64,000 nucleotides of DNA from NORP240 sp038134485 (GCA_038134485.1 JAYPVG010000010.1:35667-99666); one strand, 5' to 3'; counted from the first letter of the stretch, positions 45,689 through 55,713 are shown. Notes: generated by a model not told the origin, from the sequence alone. Numbers and translations: made by a program.

Positions 45689-46330
45689 ATGTCCAAAAAG
45701 TCTCGAGCAAGAATTCTGATCGTTGAGGATGAAGCGATTATCGCTACATCACTGCAGCTCATTTTGCAGGAATTAAGTTATGACGTAGTCGGTTTCGCTG
45801 TCTCAGGTAAGGCTGCTATCGACATTGCGACAGCTGAACAACCCGATATTTGTCTCATGGATGTAAATATAGTTGGCGAAATGGATGGTGTAGAGACGGC
45901 AATTGCCATCAGGAACGAGCTCGCGATTCCCTCAATTTTCCTTACCGCTTATAACAATCCTGAGCTCGTAGAAAGGGCGCGAAAAGCACAGCCCCTGGGG
46001 TATCTCACCAAACCAGTGCGGGATATCGATCTTGTGTGTACACTCGATATGGCCCTCGCCAAGAACGAGGTCGACAGAGCACTGACCGCGACTATGGAAA
46101 CACTCAATGGTAAAATCGCGGAACTGGAAGCCGCCGCCGCAGAAATTGAGAGGCTGCGGGAGCTGAAGCTGGTTTGCGCCTGGTGCGACCATATCCGCAC
46201 GGATGAAGGTGACTGGCTGACGTTGACAAAGTATATTTCGAAATACCTTGGAACCAAGTTCAGCCATGGAATTTGCTCGGATTGCAAAGAAAAACTGGAT
46301 TCGGGTAACCTGTCAGCCCCTAAGGGTTAA
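45689..46330 (+). CDS. Response regulator with C-terminal four-Cys module
   Basis: A 213-residue receiver protein. The REC domain (5-125) has VEDEA, phospho-acceptor Asp58 in CLMDVNI and Lys in LTKPV. After a helical linker, the C-terminus has CAWC (163-166) and HGICSDC (196-199), with a conserved-looking DEGDW between, the putative zinc-binding tail found at the ends of some PAS kinases. Its role is unknown. It lies 9 bases after the HisKA_2 kinase, its likely phosphodonor. Confidence 0.88.
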   Translation: MSKKSRARILIVEDEAIIATSLQLILQELSYDVVGFAVSGKAAIDIATAEQPDICLMDVNIVGEMDGVETAIAIRNELAIPSIFLTAYNNPELVERARKAQPLGYLTKPVRDIDLVCTLDMALAKNEVDRALTATMETLNGKIAELEAAAAEIERLRELKLVCAWCDHIRTDEGDWLTLTKYISKYLGTKFSHGICSDCKEKLDSGNLSAPKG

Positions 46331-46384
46331 ATCAGGCCTCGAGCGCGATTATGCCGATAGTGTAGAAAAAGAACATCGTATTGG

Positions 46385-49309
46385 ATGCCTCGAATGAAAA
46401 ATCTCAAAAATATTGTAAATTCATTTACTAAGATCGAGTCATCAAGGTCCCCCTACGCTAACGTATCACAGGCGGATCTGGACGATGTTATCGATGCGCG
46501 GGTAATGCACGCGCTCAATCTGGTGATCATTACACTCGTACCTCTGGGCTTTGTGCAGGTTTATGCCATAGGGCAACAGTATGGAGTATCTCTGTTTCTT
46601 TACCTGACCCTGACCGGGTTTTTGGGCTTTCCTCTTCTTTTCACGTTCCGGTCGTACTTGCGGCTTCCAGCCTACACCTACCTGTTTCTTGCCTGTGCGG
46701 GAGCGACCGCATGCGCCGGATTTGCAGCTTTCGGAACGTTCGCTGAGGTCTATACTTTGGTCAGTCTGTTTCCCTTTATGGCGTTCTTTTTTACTCCGGT
46801 CCGACAGGCGTTTATTGCTTCCTTTTTATTTTTCTGCTGTATTGTCGCAATCTCCTATGGCTATGCAACTGGATCATTGGCCCCAGCGATAGACGGCCTG
46901 AGCTACCCGCAGAACATCTGGCACTGGTTACGAGTGGACTTGTTCACTGTCGCCATTTCTACAATTTTTGCGATTGCCGGTACGAGTGTACGCAGAAATC
47001 TCGTTTCGTCGATAAAGATTATTTCTCAGCAAGCCAGCGAAATCGAAGAGCAAAACTGGGTTCTGGAAGACATCCTCGCCAACATTGCAGAAACTTATTA
47101 CCGGATCGACCCCGATGGAAACTTTTTGCTAGTCAGTCAGTCCTGCCTTGAATTGGTAGGCTATACAAGTGAGGAATTGATTGGACAGAAGAAAGCTGTC
47201 GAATTTTTCAATGACCCTGCAGACCATACCTTGTTGCTCAAAAACTTGGAGGAAAATTCGGGTTTCTTACGAAATTACAAGGTCACTTTGCGCCATCGAC
47301 AGGGTCGATCTATATTGGCATCAACCTCCGCTCAGTATGCCAAGGATAAAGCCGGTAATCTGATCGGTGTCGAAGGCACTATACATGACATTACCGAGGA
47401 AACCAGACAGCGCGATAAGATCGCAGAACAGGATCGTGAGATTCTCGCGATACTTGACACAATCCCCGACACTTACATCAAAGCGACCAGAGACGGAAAG
47501 CTAGTTACTGTTTCGCCAGGCGTAAAAAGATTGCTCGGATACGATAATGAGGAATTAATCGGGAAGGAAATGCAAACGCTTTTTACCGATCCCAACCTGT
47601 ACCCGTTTTTCCTTAAGGAATTAGACCAGGCGAAGAGGATCAGCAATCTCACCAATCAGCTGGTTCGTAAAGATGGCAGCACTATTTGGACAGACTCGTC
47701 CGTGACGCACTGGGAGGATGCCGAAGGGACTCCAATAGGCATCCAGGCTTTTGTGCACGACACGACACCCCTGGTCACGGCTCTGGACCAGGCATCAAGA
47801 AATGAAAAGGAATTGAGCAATATCCTGGACAGCATGCTCGATGTCTTTTTCAAAGTAGAAATGTCGGGACAATTCCAGATGGTGTCGCGATCTATAGAGG
47901 GTACATGTGGTTTCTCCAAAAAGAAGGTCATGGCAATGACGCTGTTTGATCTGTTCGAGGACCCAAAGCAAGGTGCCAACTTTTTTGGTGAAGTTGTCAG
48001 GTTGGGGGAATTTCAGGCGAGTGGTGCAGAGTTACGACATAGATCGGGCAAGCTGTTAGTAACAAACATAAATGCCAGAACAACTCTGGACGATAACGGT
48101 GAGATCGTTGGAATCGAAGGCATCATTCATGACATCACTAACTTGCGTGAGCTTGAAGAAAATACCCGAAAAGCCCAGAGATTTGAAGCTCTGGGAAGAC
48201 TGACAGGGGGCATTGCCCATGACTTTAACAACCTTCTGGGCACGATCTCGGCCAAAGCAGATCTAGGCAAAATACTTGGAAGCACCGAGGGTTCCGTAAA
48301 GCTTGAACTGCTCGATGACATTCTTAAAGACGTAGAACGAGGCGCGACATTAACCAAGCAATTGCTGGCATTCTCCAGAAAGCAAGCGCTTGCGCCAACC
48401 GTGCTGAATATCAATCAGCTTCTTAAAGACCGGGCAAGTATTCTCAATCGTGCCTTTAGCGGCTCTATCAATGAGGTTAGGTTCGATCTCGATGATACCG
48501 AACCAAGAGTATTCATCGACTCCGAGCAATTCACCGATACCATCTTGCACGTCCTGTTGAACGCCAGCGACGCGATGCCTGATGGTGGTATTGTGACTAT
48601 CTCAACCCGAGTCGAAATATCAAAGGAACATCTCGGCGATTCAAGCGAGGCAAACGCGAAATCCAAAAAGATAGTTAACATCACCATCACTGATACGGGT
48701 ATCGGCATGAGTCAAACCGCCCAAGCCAGGGCAATCGATCCTTTCTTCACCACGAAAAAAGACGGGCATACCGGTATGGGCCTGAGCTCGGTGTACGGTT
48801 TCATGACCCAGTCAGGTGGCCAGGTCAAAATTGATAGTCAGGAAGGAGTTGGAACCTCTGTTCATCTCCTGCTGCCCATAGCCGATGAAAGCAGCGTAGT
48901 TACAGACGAAGTAGAGCGCATTACAGGGGAAGCAAAGCCTGGCAGCAATCAGGCCAGAATTGTGTACGTGGAAGACAATCTGGACCTGCGCGAAGTCACA
49001 CTCAAGTACTTGGAAAAAATCGGACATCAGGTAACGTGCTTCGAAACCGCGCCAGAGGGCTGGGAATACATTAATGCTGGCAACGAATTTGATGTCTTGC
49101 TTACCGATGTCGTTTTGCCAGGCTCAATGGACGGAGTCGAGCTGGCGCGCAAGGTTATGACTTTAAAACCCGACATGCCAGTCATCTTTGTTACCGGATA
49201 CTCTGATGAACGATTGAATCTTCTGGAGCCGGTTAGCAAGTCGCAAAGCGTTCTCAGAAAACCTTACAAATTCAATGACCTTGCAGGACGGATTGAAAAT
49301 ATCCGATAA
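46385..49309 (+). CDS. Membrane multi-PAS hybrid histidine kinase
   Basis: A 974-residue hybrid kinase. About six membrane helices occupy residues 38-210, forming an unrecognised N-terminal sensor. Three PAS domains follow (about 225-340, 350-465, 475-590), each ending in ITEETRQ-, or HDIT-type PAC motifs. The HisKA box GGIAHDFNNLLG has His612, the HATPase shows NASDAMPDGG and TDTGIGMS, and the C-terminal receiver has Asp908 in LLTDVVLPG. ATG 46385 is used; ATG 46394 is also possible. It closes the H-NOX gene series 54 bases after the response regulator. Confidence 0.9.
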   Translation: MPRMKNLKNIVNSFTKIESSRSPYANVSQADLDDVIDARVMHALNLVIITLVPLGFVQVYAIGQQYGVSLFLYLTLTGFLGFPLLFTFRSYLRLPAYTYLFLACAGATACAGFAAFGTFAEVYTLVSLFPFMAFFFTPVRQAFIASFLFFCCIVAISYGYATGSLAPAIDGLSYPQNIWHWLRVDLFTVAISTIFAIAGTSVRRNLVSSIKIISQQASEIEEQNWVLEDILANIAETYYRIDPDGNFLLVSQSCLELVGYTSEELIGQKKAVEFFNDPADHTLLLKNLEENSGFLRNYKVTLRHRQGRSILASTSAQYAKDKAGNLIGVEGTIHDITEETRQRDKIAEQDREILAILDTIPDTYIKATRDGKLVTVSPGVKRLLGYDNEELIGKEMQTLFTDPNLYPFFLKELDQAKRISNLTNQLVRKDGSTIWTDSSVTHWEDAEGTPIGIQAFVHDTTPLVTALDQASRNEKELSNILDSMLDVFFKVEMSGQFQMVSRSIEGTCGFSKKKVMAMTLFDLFEDPKQGANFFGEVVRLGEFQASGAELRHRSGKLLVTNINARTTLDDNGEIVGIEGIIHDITNLRELEENTRKAQRFEALGRLTGGIAHDFNNLLGTISAKADLGKILGSTEGSVKLELLDDILKDVERGATLTKQLLAFSRKQALAPTVLNINQLLKDRASILNRAFSGSINEVRFDLDDTEPRVFIDSEQFTDTILHVLLNASDAMPDGGIVTISTRVEISKEHLGDSSEANAKSKKIVNITITDTGIGMSQTAQARAIDPFFTTKKDGHTGMGLSSVYGFMTQSGGQVKIDSQEGVGTSVHLLLPIADESSVVTDEVERITGEAKPGSNQARIVYVEDNLDLREVTLKYLEKIGHQVTCFETAPEGWEYINAGNEFDVLLTDVVLPGSMDGVELARKVMTLKPDMPVIFVTGYSDERLNLLEPVSKSQSVLRKPYKFNDLAGRIENIR

Positions 49310-49329
49310 GGAAAATTGTCCTTACTGGT

Positions 49330-50091
49330 CTAGTTCCTCAACTTGTAACCGGTTTTGAAAATCCACCAAACGGCACCGTAACAGATTAACAGGAACGCGC
49401 AAATGTTAACGAGGCTGATCCCAACGTTGACATCGGCAATTTCATAGAAGCTCCAGCGAAATCCGCTGACCAGATAGAGCACGGGATTGAACAGGGAGAC
49501 GGTTTGCCAAAATGGGGGCAGCATTTCGATTGAGTAAAAACTGCCTCCCAAAAAAATGAGCGGTGTTACCAGCAACATCGGCACCAGCGACAGCTTCTCG
49601 AAATTGTCAGCCCAAATCCCTATGGCAAACCCCATCATCGAAAATGAGACCGTTGTCAGGATTAGAAATGCCAGCATTACTCCAGGGTGCGCAATTTCAA
49701 GATTCACGAAGAAGCTTGACGTAATCAAAATGATCACGCCCACAATGAGTGATTTGGTTGCGGCCGCTCCCACATATCCAATGACGATCTCCAACATGGA
49801 AACCGGCGCTGACAACATCTCGAACACGGTACCGACAAATTTGGGGAAATAAATACCGAAAGAGGCATTGGATATGCTCAGGGTCAGCAGGTTAAGCATG
49901 ATCAGACCCGGAACTATAAAAGCTCCGTAGCTGACCCCATCAACTTCCTCAATGCGCGACCCGATTGCAGCACCGAACACGATAAAATAAAGCGAGGTGG
50001 TCGGCACCGGCGCAATAACGCTCTGCAGCAGGGTCCGTTTCATACGCGCCATTTCAAACAGATAAATAGCCCTGACAGCATAAACGTTCAT
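49330..50091 (-). CDS. ABC-2 type transporter permease (YadH-like)
   Basis: Six-helix inner-membrane permease of 253 residues, close to YadH-type ABC-2 exporters. It shows YFIVFGAAIGSRI, GLIMLNLLTLSISNASFGIYFPKF and FLGGSFYSIEMLPPFWQ, typical of the family. Its ATG overlaps the stop of the ATPase gene by four bases (ATGA), so the two form one exporter. The substrate is unknown. The convergent end lies 20 bases from the hybrid kinase stop. Confidence 0.9.
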   Translation of the reverse strand: MNVYAVRAIYLFEMARMKRTLLQSVIAPVPTTSLYFIVFGAAIGSRIEEVDGVSYGAFIVPGLIMLNLLTLSISNASFGIYFPKFVGTVFEMLSAPVSMLEIVIGYVGAAATKSLIVGVIILITSSFFVNLEIAHPGVMLAFLILTTVSFSMMGFAIGIWADNFEKLSLVPMLLVTPLIFLGGSFYSIEMLPPFWQTVSLFNPVLYLVSGFRWSFYEIADVNVGISLVNICAFLLICYGAVWWIFKTGYKLRN

Positions 50092-51058
50092 GATGGCGAC
50101 GACTCTAACGGTTCGTTAGCGGATTTCGGCTTGCTGATAAGATCGACAAAAATATCTTCAAGTGAACTCTGCCTGGTTTGGATGTCAGTGAATTGAATAC
50201 CGGCAATTTTCAAATCGTCCAGCAATGACGTGATACCTGTTCGGGTCGAACTGGCATCGAAGGTATACAACAATTGCTGATTATCGGTTATCAGTTCCAG
50301 ATGATACTGCAATAAACCTTCTGGAACCTTTTGCAGCGGCTCCCGCAACTGCAGAATTAGCTGTTTCTTGCCAAGCTTCTGCATCAATTCCCGCTTTTCT
50401 TCTACCAACGTCAGTTCGCCATTATTTATAACACCCACGCGATCAGCAATCGCTTCGGCTTCCTCTATGTAGTGGGTTGTGAGAATGAAGTCACGCCAGA
50501 CGCTTTTAATTGTTTGACGATGTCCCACATATCCTTGCGCAGGGACACATCGACCCCGGCGGTTGGTTCATCCAGGAATAGCACACTTGGCTCATGCGAA
50601 AGCGCCTTGGCAATCAACAGCCGACGTTTCATTCCGCCTGACAGGGTCGTCACCATGCTGTCCTTCTTATCCCACAAGGACAAGGAACGCAAAACTCTCT
50701 CAATGTGAGCGGGGTCCGGTGGCTGGCCAAACAATCCACGGCTGAAAGCCACTGTATTCCAGACTTTTTCAAATGAATCTGTAATCAGTTCCTGAGGCAC
50801 CAGCCCAATTATCGAGCGGGTTCTGCGATAGTCCTGCACGATATCATGGCCGTCAACAAGGATGCTCCCGGAGGAGGGTTTGACGATTCCGCAGATAATA
50901 GAAATTAGTGTAGTCTTGCCGGCCCCGTTCGGCCCCAGCAAAGCAAAAATCTCACCCCTCCGGATACCAAGATTAATGTCTCTTAATGCGGTAAATTCAT
51001 CCGCGTAAGTCTTGTCAAGTGACTGAACGATCAGGACGTAATCTTCGGATTTACTCAT
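50088..51058 (-). pseudogene. ABC transporter ATPase (YadG-like), frameshifted
   Basis: ATP-binding subunit of the adjacent YadH-like exporter. The first frame has Walker A GPNGAGKTT, signature LSGGMKRRL, Walker B LFLDEPTAGVD and ends WDIVKQLKASGVT then a stop. The second frame resumes ILTTHYIEEAEAIADR (H-loop) to the end. One base is missing between about 50488 and 50489; adding one restores 323 residues, a normal length. The rest of the gene is well preserved, so this is either a very recent mutation or a sequencing error. If real, it would lack the H-loop and the exporter would be dead. Confidence 0.85.
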
Positions 51059-51238
51059 GGGCGCAGCATTATCGCCCGTGTGTATGGCAATTACAAATTA
51101 GTGGAATAACTGATATCGACCAATTCATCGCTATCCACACCATGGACTGGCCTGTTGAGCTCAGCGATAGAACTGAAGTAAAGTTTGGCTCATGATGTAC
51201 CCTGTCTGATCTTGTTAACAATACAGAGAACCAGAGCC

Positions 51239-52549
51239 GTGCTTACTCGCATTAAAAGAACTTCCCTATTGTTACTGCTTGCCTTCAGCTGCCTGGTCGG
51301 GTTCCAATCTTCGTTGGCAGCCGAGCAGGTTGAGCCCCCTCTCTCTAATCTTGAAATGGATGTTGTCGACTGGATAGCTCAACAGGAATCGGAAATGGTC
51401 AGATTTCTCGAAACTATCACCAATATTAACTCTGGAAGCTTCAACAAGGAGGGCATTGCCCGACTAGCGCGCATTTTCAATGCAGAGTTGTCTAAACTGG
51501 GCTTTGCAACCAGCACCCTTTCCGGCGGGCTCATTGAGATGCCTCATTGCCCCAACAGTGCTCTGGACTTTGATGTAGCGGACCATCTACTTGCTACCCG
51601 CGTCGGATCAGGCGCTCGCCTGCTTTTAATGGGACACATGGATACAGTCTTTCCCGCCGACAGTCCATTCCAGGAATTTAGTCTGGAAGCCGGAATTATT
51701 CGTGGGCCCGGAGTATTCGATATGAAGGGCGGGCTGGTAGTAATGCTTTTTGCTTTGAAAGCACTTGACGAATTCGACCTATTGCAAGGAAAGACAGTAA
51801 CTGTGATTTTGAACAGCGATGAGGAAGTGGGGTCTCTTTCGTCACGAAAGTATCTTGAACAACAAGCTCGACAACATGACTATGGTCTGGTTTTTGAAGG
51901 ATCTGTTAATAATTCTCAGATTCGACAAAGAAAAGGACTGGGTCAGGCCCGGCTAGTGGTAAACGGGCGGGCGTCCCATGCCGGTGCAGCTCACCAGGAT
52001 GGCCGCTCGGCAATTCGCGAATTGGCTTACAAGATCATTGAGATCGAAGAAATGACCAATTACGAGACCGGAGTGACAATTAATGTCGGTCTGGTCAGCG
52101 GCGGCGAGGCCCGAAACATGGTCGCGCCCTGCGCCGAGGCCTACGTGGATCTGCGATATCCCTTACCGCAGCAGGGGGATGCAGCCCGACAGCAGATCAT
52201 GGACATCTCCACCAAGCTCTACAGCGTCACTCCGGACTCCACCGAAATCAGCTCCGAACTATGGATTAATTTACATCGCCCTCCGAAGCTTCCTACACCC
52301 GCGTCAGACCGATTGTTAGAGCGGACAATCGCAATCGGCACCCTGCTGGGAGAGGAGATCGGTATCTCCGATTCGGGAGGCGGAACCGACGGGTCTCTCA
52401 CTCAGGCGGTCGGTCTTCCAACCCTTGACTCGCTTGGTTTAATTGGATTGGGGGGACACTCACAGCGGGAGCAAGCTGACTTGAGTTCTCTGACACAAAT
52501 AACAAAACGAGCAGCCATACTGATTAATCGTCTCACAGAGGCAAATTAA
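51239..52549 (+). CDS. M20-family metallopeptidase (carboxypeptidase G2-like)
   Basis: Exported zinc peptidase of the M20/CPG2 type. GTG 51239 gives a signal peptide RTSLLLLLAFSCLVG ending near SLAAEQ; an upstream TTG at 51185 would place it in a long n-region. Motifs are MGHMDTVFP (zinc His and Asp), GPGVFDMKGG (bridging Asp), NSDEEVGS (catalytic Glu-Glu) and HSQREQADL (C-terminal His), with a dimerisation segment NGRASHAGA. Length 436 is usual for glutamate carboxypeptidases. It probably releases C-terminal Glu or similar from peptides or folates. It appears to stand alone. Confidence 0.9.
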   Translation: MLTRIKRTSLLLLLAFSCLVGFQSSLAAEQVEPPLSNLEMDVVDWIAQQESEMVRFLETITNINSGSFNKEGIARLARIFNAELSKLGFATSTLSGGLIEMPHCPNSALDFDVADHLLATRVGSGARLLLMGHMDTVFPADSPFQEFSLEAGIIRGPGVFDMKGGLVVMLFALKALDEFDLLQGKTVTVILNSDEEVGSLSSRKYLEQQARQHDYGLVFEGSVNNSQIRQRKGLGQARLVVNGRASHAGAAHQDGRSAIRELAYKIIEIEEMTNYETGVTINVGLVSGGEARNMVAPCAEAYVDLRYPLPQQGDAARQQIMDISTKLYSVTPDSTEISSELWINLHRPPKLPTPASDRLLERTIAIGTLLGEEIGISDSGGGTDGSLTQAVGLPTLDSLGLIGLGGHSQREQADLSSLTQITKRAAILINRLTEAN

Positions 52550-52666
52550 AGGTACAATATCGGGAGTGGACTTTACGTTGTACTCGCACCCCGAATGGAA
52601 AACCGTCGAGTGTGATGCAAGTTGAACGGGCTCTAGTTGAAATTACTTCGTTTGAGGTGAATCTTC

Positions 52667-54307
52667 TTGAATATCCTAGACTTGGACCATGAAACACACC
52701 GTCTGAAGGCGCTCAAAGACCTCGAAATTTTCGACTCCGGCCAGGATGACAGATTCGATCGTCTGGTTCGTATCGCCCAACGCGTATTCAATGTCCCAGT
52801 CGTTCGAATCTCCTTCATCAATGAAGATACGGTCTGGTTCAAGGCCAAAGTTGGTATGGAGGCTCAGTCTGCGCCTCGAAAGATTGCTATTTGCTCCGCC
52901 GTGATACAGGAATCCGAGGCTTTGGTCGTTCCGGACCTTTCACAAGACCCGCGATTCGCAGACAGCCCTCAGGTGAGAGGCAATCCCCACTTCAGATTCT
53001 ACGCGGGAGTGCCTGTAAGAGTCGATCAAGACCTCGCCGTGGGTACATTTTGTTTGATGGACTATTCCCCAAATCATAAATTTTCTGCTCAGGATAGGGA
53101 ATTGCTCGAGGATTTCTCCGCTATGGTGTCCGAGGAACTCGTCAAATACCGGTCGCTGCGGTCTTTACAATCGCATTCTGAGGACAGTCGAGACTCGCTT
53201 GCCTCAGCTGAAGAACGGTTTTTTCTCGCAACAGAAACATCAAGTGATGCCATTTGGGACTGGGATATCATTTCCGGACAGCACTTTTTTTCGTCTCAAT
53301 TTAGTGACCTGACGGGATTCTCAATTACCGAACTAACCGAACTCGGTCTCACAGCATGGAATCAAGTGCTCGACCATAAATCATTAGCAAAATTTCTTCC
53401 TCTGCTCGAAGAAATACGCCGGGGCGAGCGGTCGACTTTTCAGATCGAAACGCAGTTTCTAAAACGCGAAGGCAATGCAATTCCCGCAATACTGGACGCC
53501 AGAGCGGGGAAGTTAATTGACGGCGCACCGGTTCGGCTGATTCTGTCTGTGAGAGATATCTCCAAGATGCGACAGCTGCAAAGCCGGTTGCAGCTGTCGA
53601 CCAAGGTCGACGCCGTTGCTCAATATAATGCTAGCCTTGCCCATGACTGCAATAATATTGCTGCGGTACTGACCGGTCAGTTGGCGCTTGTCAAAGCAGA
53701 TATAGTCGATACTGAAATGATAATCCGAAGTTTAGGCAGTGCAGAAAACAAGTTAAAAATGGTAGTGAACAGACTACGAGCTATCTCTCAAAATTTACAA
53801 TACACAGAGGCTACCATTGCAGCTGAAGAATTTATGCGGGAATACATGTCTCGCCTTGATCAACTGCTGCCGCCATTTAGGGAGGTAGTATCAAAGATCG
53901 GTGAAGACCTGGGATCAATCAAAATAGACTACTGGTTAATCGACAATGCGCTGAACAGCATTGTATTCAATAGCCTCGAGTCGTCTGACCGGGGATCAAT
54001 TGAAATCGAGGTCAATCAGACAGCCTTGGAGGAGGGTGCGATCGAAGATCTTTCCCCCGGCAGATACCTGGAAATCTCAGTGAAGGACCGGGGATGCGGC
54101 ATGTCGACGGAAGTTCTTGCTAAGGCTTTTGAGCCCTTTTTCTCCACCAAGGGAGAGGCCCCTCCGCGTGGCATGGGTTTGACTATCGCCGCAGCAACTG
54201 TTGAACGAGCAGGTGGTAAAATACAGATAACATCTGTTGAGGGTCAGGGCACCACTGTAAGGATCTTTCTGCCGCAGTGCGATAATGCCGAAATACTTGA
54301 CGATTAA
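52667..54307 (+). CDS. GAF-PAS sensor histidine kinase, soluble
   Basis: A 546-residue kinase starting at TTG 52667, which follows TTTGAGGTGA at good spacing and gives the family N-terminus. GAF domain at 20-165 (RISFINEDTVWFKAKVG, CSAVIQ, GTFCLMDY), PAS at about 185-305 (SDAIWDWDI), then a phospho-box-like SLAHDCNNIAAVL with His326 and a HATPase (KDRGCGM, GMGLTIAAATVERAGG). The box has Cys where HDFNN is usual. No receiver is fused. It is near but separate from the H-NOX series and may join it functionally. Confidence 0.85.
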   Translation: MNILDLDHETHRLKALKDLEIFDSGQDDRFDRLVRIAQRVFNVPVVRISFINEDTVWFKAKVGMEAQSAPRKIAICSAVIQESEALVVPDLSQDPRFADSPQVRGNPHFRFYAGVPVRVDQDLAVGTFCLMDYSPNHKFSAQDRELLEDFSAMVSEELVKYRSLRSLQSHSEDSRDSLASAEERFFLATETSSDAIWDWDIISGQHFFSSQFSDLTGFSITELTELGLTAWNQVLDHKSLAKFLPLLEEIRRGERSTFQIETQFLKREGNAIPAILDARAGKLIDGAPVRLILSVRDISKMRQLQSRLQLSTKVDAVAQYNASLAHDCNNIAAVLTGQLALVKADIVDTEMIIRSLGSAENKLKMVVNRLRAISQNLQYTEATIAAEEFMREYMSRLDQLLPPFREVVSKIGEDLGSIKIDYWLIDNALNSIVFNSLESSDRGSIEIEVNQTALEEGAIEDLSPGRYLEISVKDRGCGMSTEVLAKAFEPFFSTKGEAPPRGMGLTIAAATVERAGGKIQITSVEGQGTTVRIFLPQCDNAEILDD

Positions 54308-54336
54308 TCGTCATCAATCATTCTAGGTGCTCCCGG

Positions 54337-55704
54337 TTAGAGCACATCAAGTGCCTCAGCTACCTTGCTCACTCCAATGACTTCCATGCCCGACATGGAT
54401 TCCTTTGGCATGTTAGCTCTGGGGACAATGGCACGCTTGAAGCCATGCTTTGCGGCTTCTCTCAGCCGCTCCTGCCCTCCTGGTACCGGGCGAATTTCCC
54501 CGGCTAATCCGACTTCGCCAAATGCAATCAGTTCTCTGGCCAGCGGCCTGTCCTGAAGACTGGACACCAGCGCCAGGATCACCGCCAGGTCGGCGCTGGT
54601 CTCACTTACCTTGACGCCGCCCACCACATTAACGAACACATCCTGATCCGCCATGTAAATCCCGCCGTGTCGATGCAATACGGCCAGCAGCATCGCCATT
54701 CGCGACTGATCCATTCCGACCGTCACTCGCCTGGGATTTGCTAACTGACTGCCATCCACCAGTGCCTGGATTTCGACCAGCAACGGGCGGGTACCTTCCC
54801 ACAGAACGACTACCAGCGACCCCGCCGCCTCCTCTTCCGAGCGCGCCAGAAAAATAGCGGAAGGATTTCGCACCTCCTTCAGCCCCGTTCCAGTCATGGC
54901 GAACACGCCCAGTTCGTTAACCGGACCAAATCGGTTCTTTAAGCCACGAAGGATCCGGTATCGATTGTCATTGTCACCCTCAAGCATCAGAAAGCAATCG
55001 ATCATATGTTCCAGAACTTTTGGCCCGGCCAGGCTTCCTTCCTTGGTCACATGACCGACCAGGAGCAGCACGGTATTGGTTTGCTTGGCATACTGAATCA
55101 GATAGGCGGCACAATCCCTTACCTGGGAAACACTGCCCGCCGCTGAAGGAACTTCAGAGCTGTGCATGACCTGGATAGAATCCACCACCAGTAATCTTGG
55201 CTGATGCTGCTCCGCAGCCTGACAGATACGTTCCACATTGGTTTCCGCCAGCATTTTCAGCGACTGGTCTGGCAGCCCCAGGCGCTTTGCCCGCATGCCT
55301 ACTTGCTGCAAGGATTCCTCACCGGTGACATAAAGAGCATCAAGAGTCTGGGACAAAAGACACATGACCTGCAAAAGCAAGGTGCTTTTGCCGGCTCCTG
55401 GATTGCCACCAACGAGTACTACCGAACCAGGCACCAGTCCACCACCGAGCACCCTGTCCAGTTCCTCAAGACCAGTATTCACCCTGGGGACCGTGCTGAG
55501 ATCTATTTCCGAGAGAGTTTGTACCGTTGACGTCTGGCCGCTGTATCCCTGCCGAAAATCAGTCCTGGCCATCGGACCCGCCGAACTAAGATTAACCTGA
55601 GAGAGAGTGTTCCAGGCTTTGCAGGCAGCACACTGACCCTGCCACTGGGAGTGATCGGCGCCACAGTCGGTACATACAAACGCATGCTTCGATTTTGTCA
55701 TCAT
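54337..55704 (-). CDS. radA: DNA repair protein RadA
   Basis: RecA-like branch-migration factor for homologous recombination. A C4 zinc finger (Cys11, Cys14, Cys25, Cys28) is followed by Walker A GGNPGAGKST (99-108), the RadA motif KNRFG and a C-terminal Lon-protease-like domain. Length 455 is standard (E. coli 460). The protein starts MMTKSK; either Met may be used. It is the last gene of dnaB-alr-radA, beginning 9 bases after the stop of alr. Confidence 0.97.
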   Translation of the reverse strand: MMTKSKHAFVCTDCGADHSQWQGQCAACKAWNTLSQVNLSSAGPMARTDFRQGYSGQTSTVQTLSEIDLSTVPRVNTGLEELDRVLGGGLVPGSVVLVGGNPGAGKSTLLLQVMCLLSQTLDALYVTGEESLQQVGMRAKRLGLPDQSLKMLAETNVERICQAAEQHQPRLLVVDSIQVMHSSEVPSAAGSVSQVRDCAAYLIQYAKQTNTVLLLVGHVTKEGSLAGPKVLEHMIDCFLMLEGDNDNRYRILRGLKNRFGPVNELGVFAMTGTGLKEVRNPSAIFLARSEEEAAGSLVVVLWEGTRPLLVEIQALVDGSQLANPRRVTVGMDQSRMAMLLAVLHRHGGIYMADQDVFVNVVGGVKVSETSADLAVILALVSSLQDRPLARELIAFGEVGLAGEIRPVPGGQERLREAAKHGFKRAIVPRANMPKESMSGMEVIGVSKVAEALDVL

Positions 55705-55713
55705 CCGTGACCG

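Noticed and set aside
39143..54307. Signalling island as a mobile genomic island
   Set aside because: The region looks somewhat more AT-rich by eye, but no integrase, transposase, tRNA or att repeats were found, so transfer is not claimed.
54299..54312. Palindrome GACGATTAATCGTC over the stop of the GAF-PAS kinase gene
   Set aside because: Short arms, no T-run, partly coding; not a convincing terminator.
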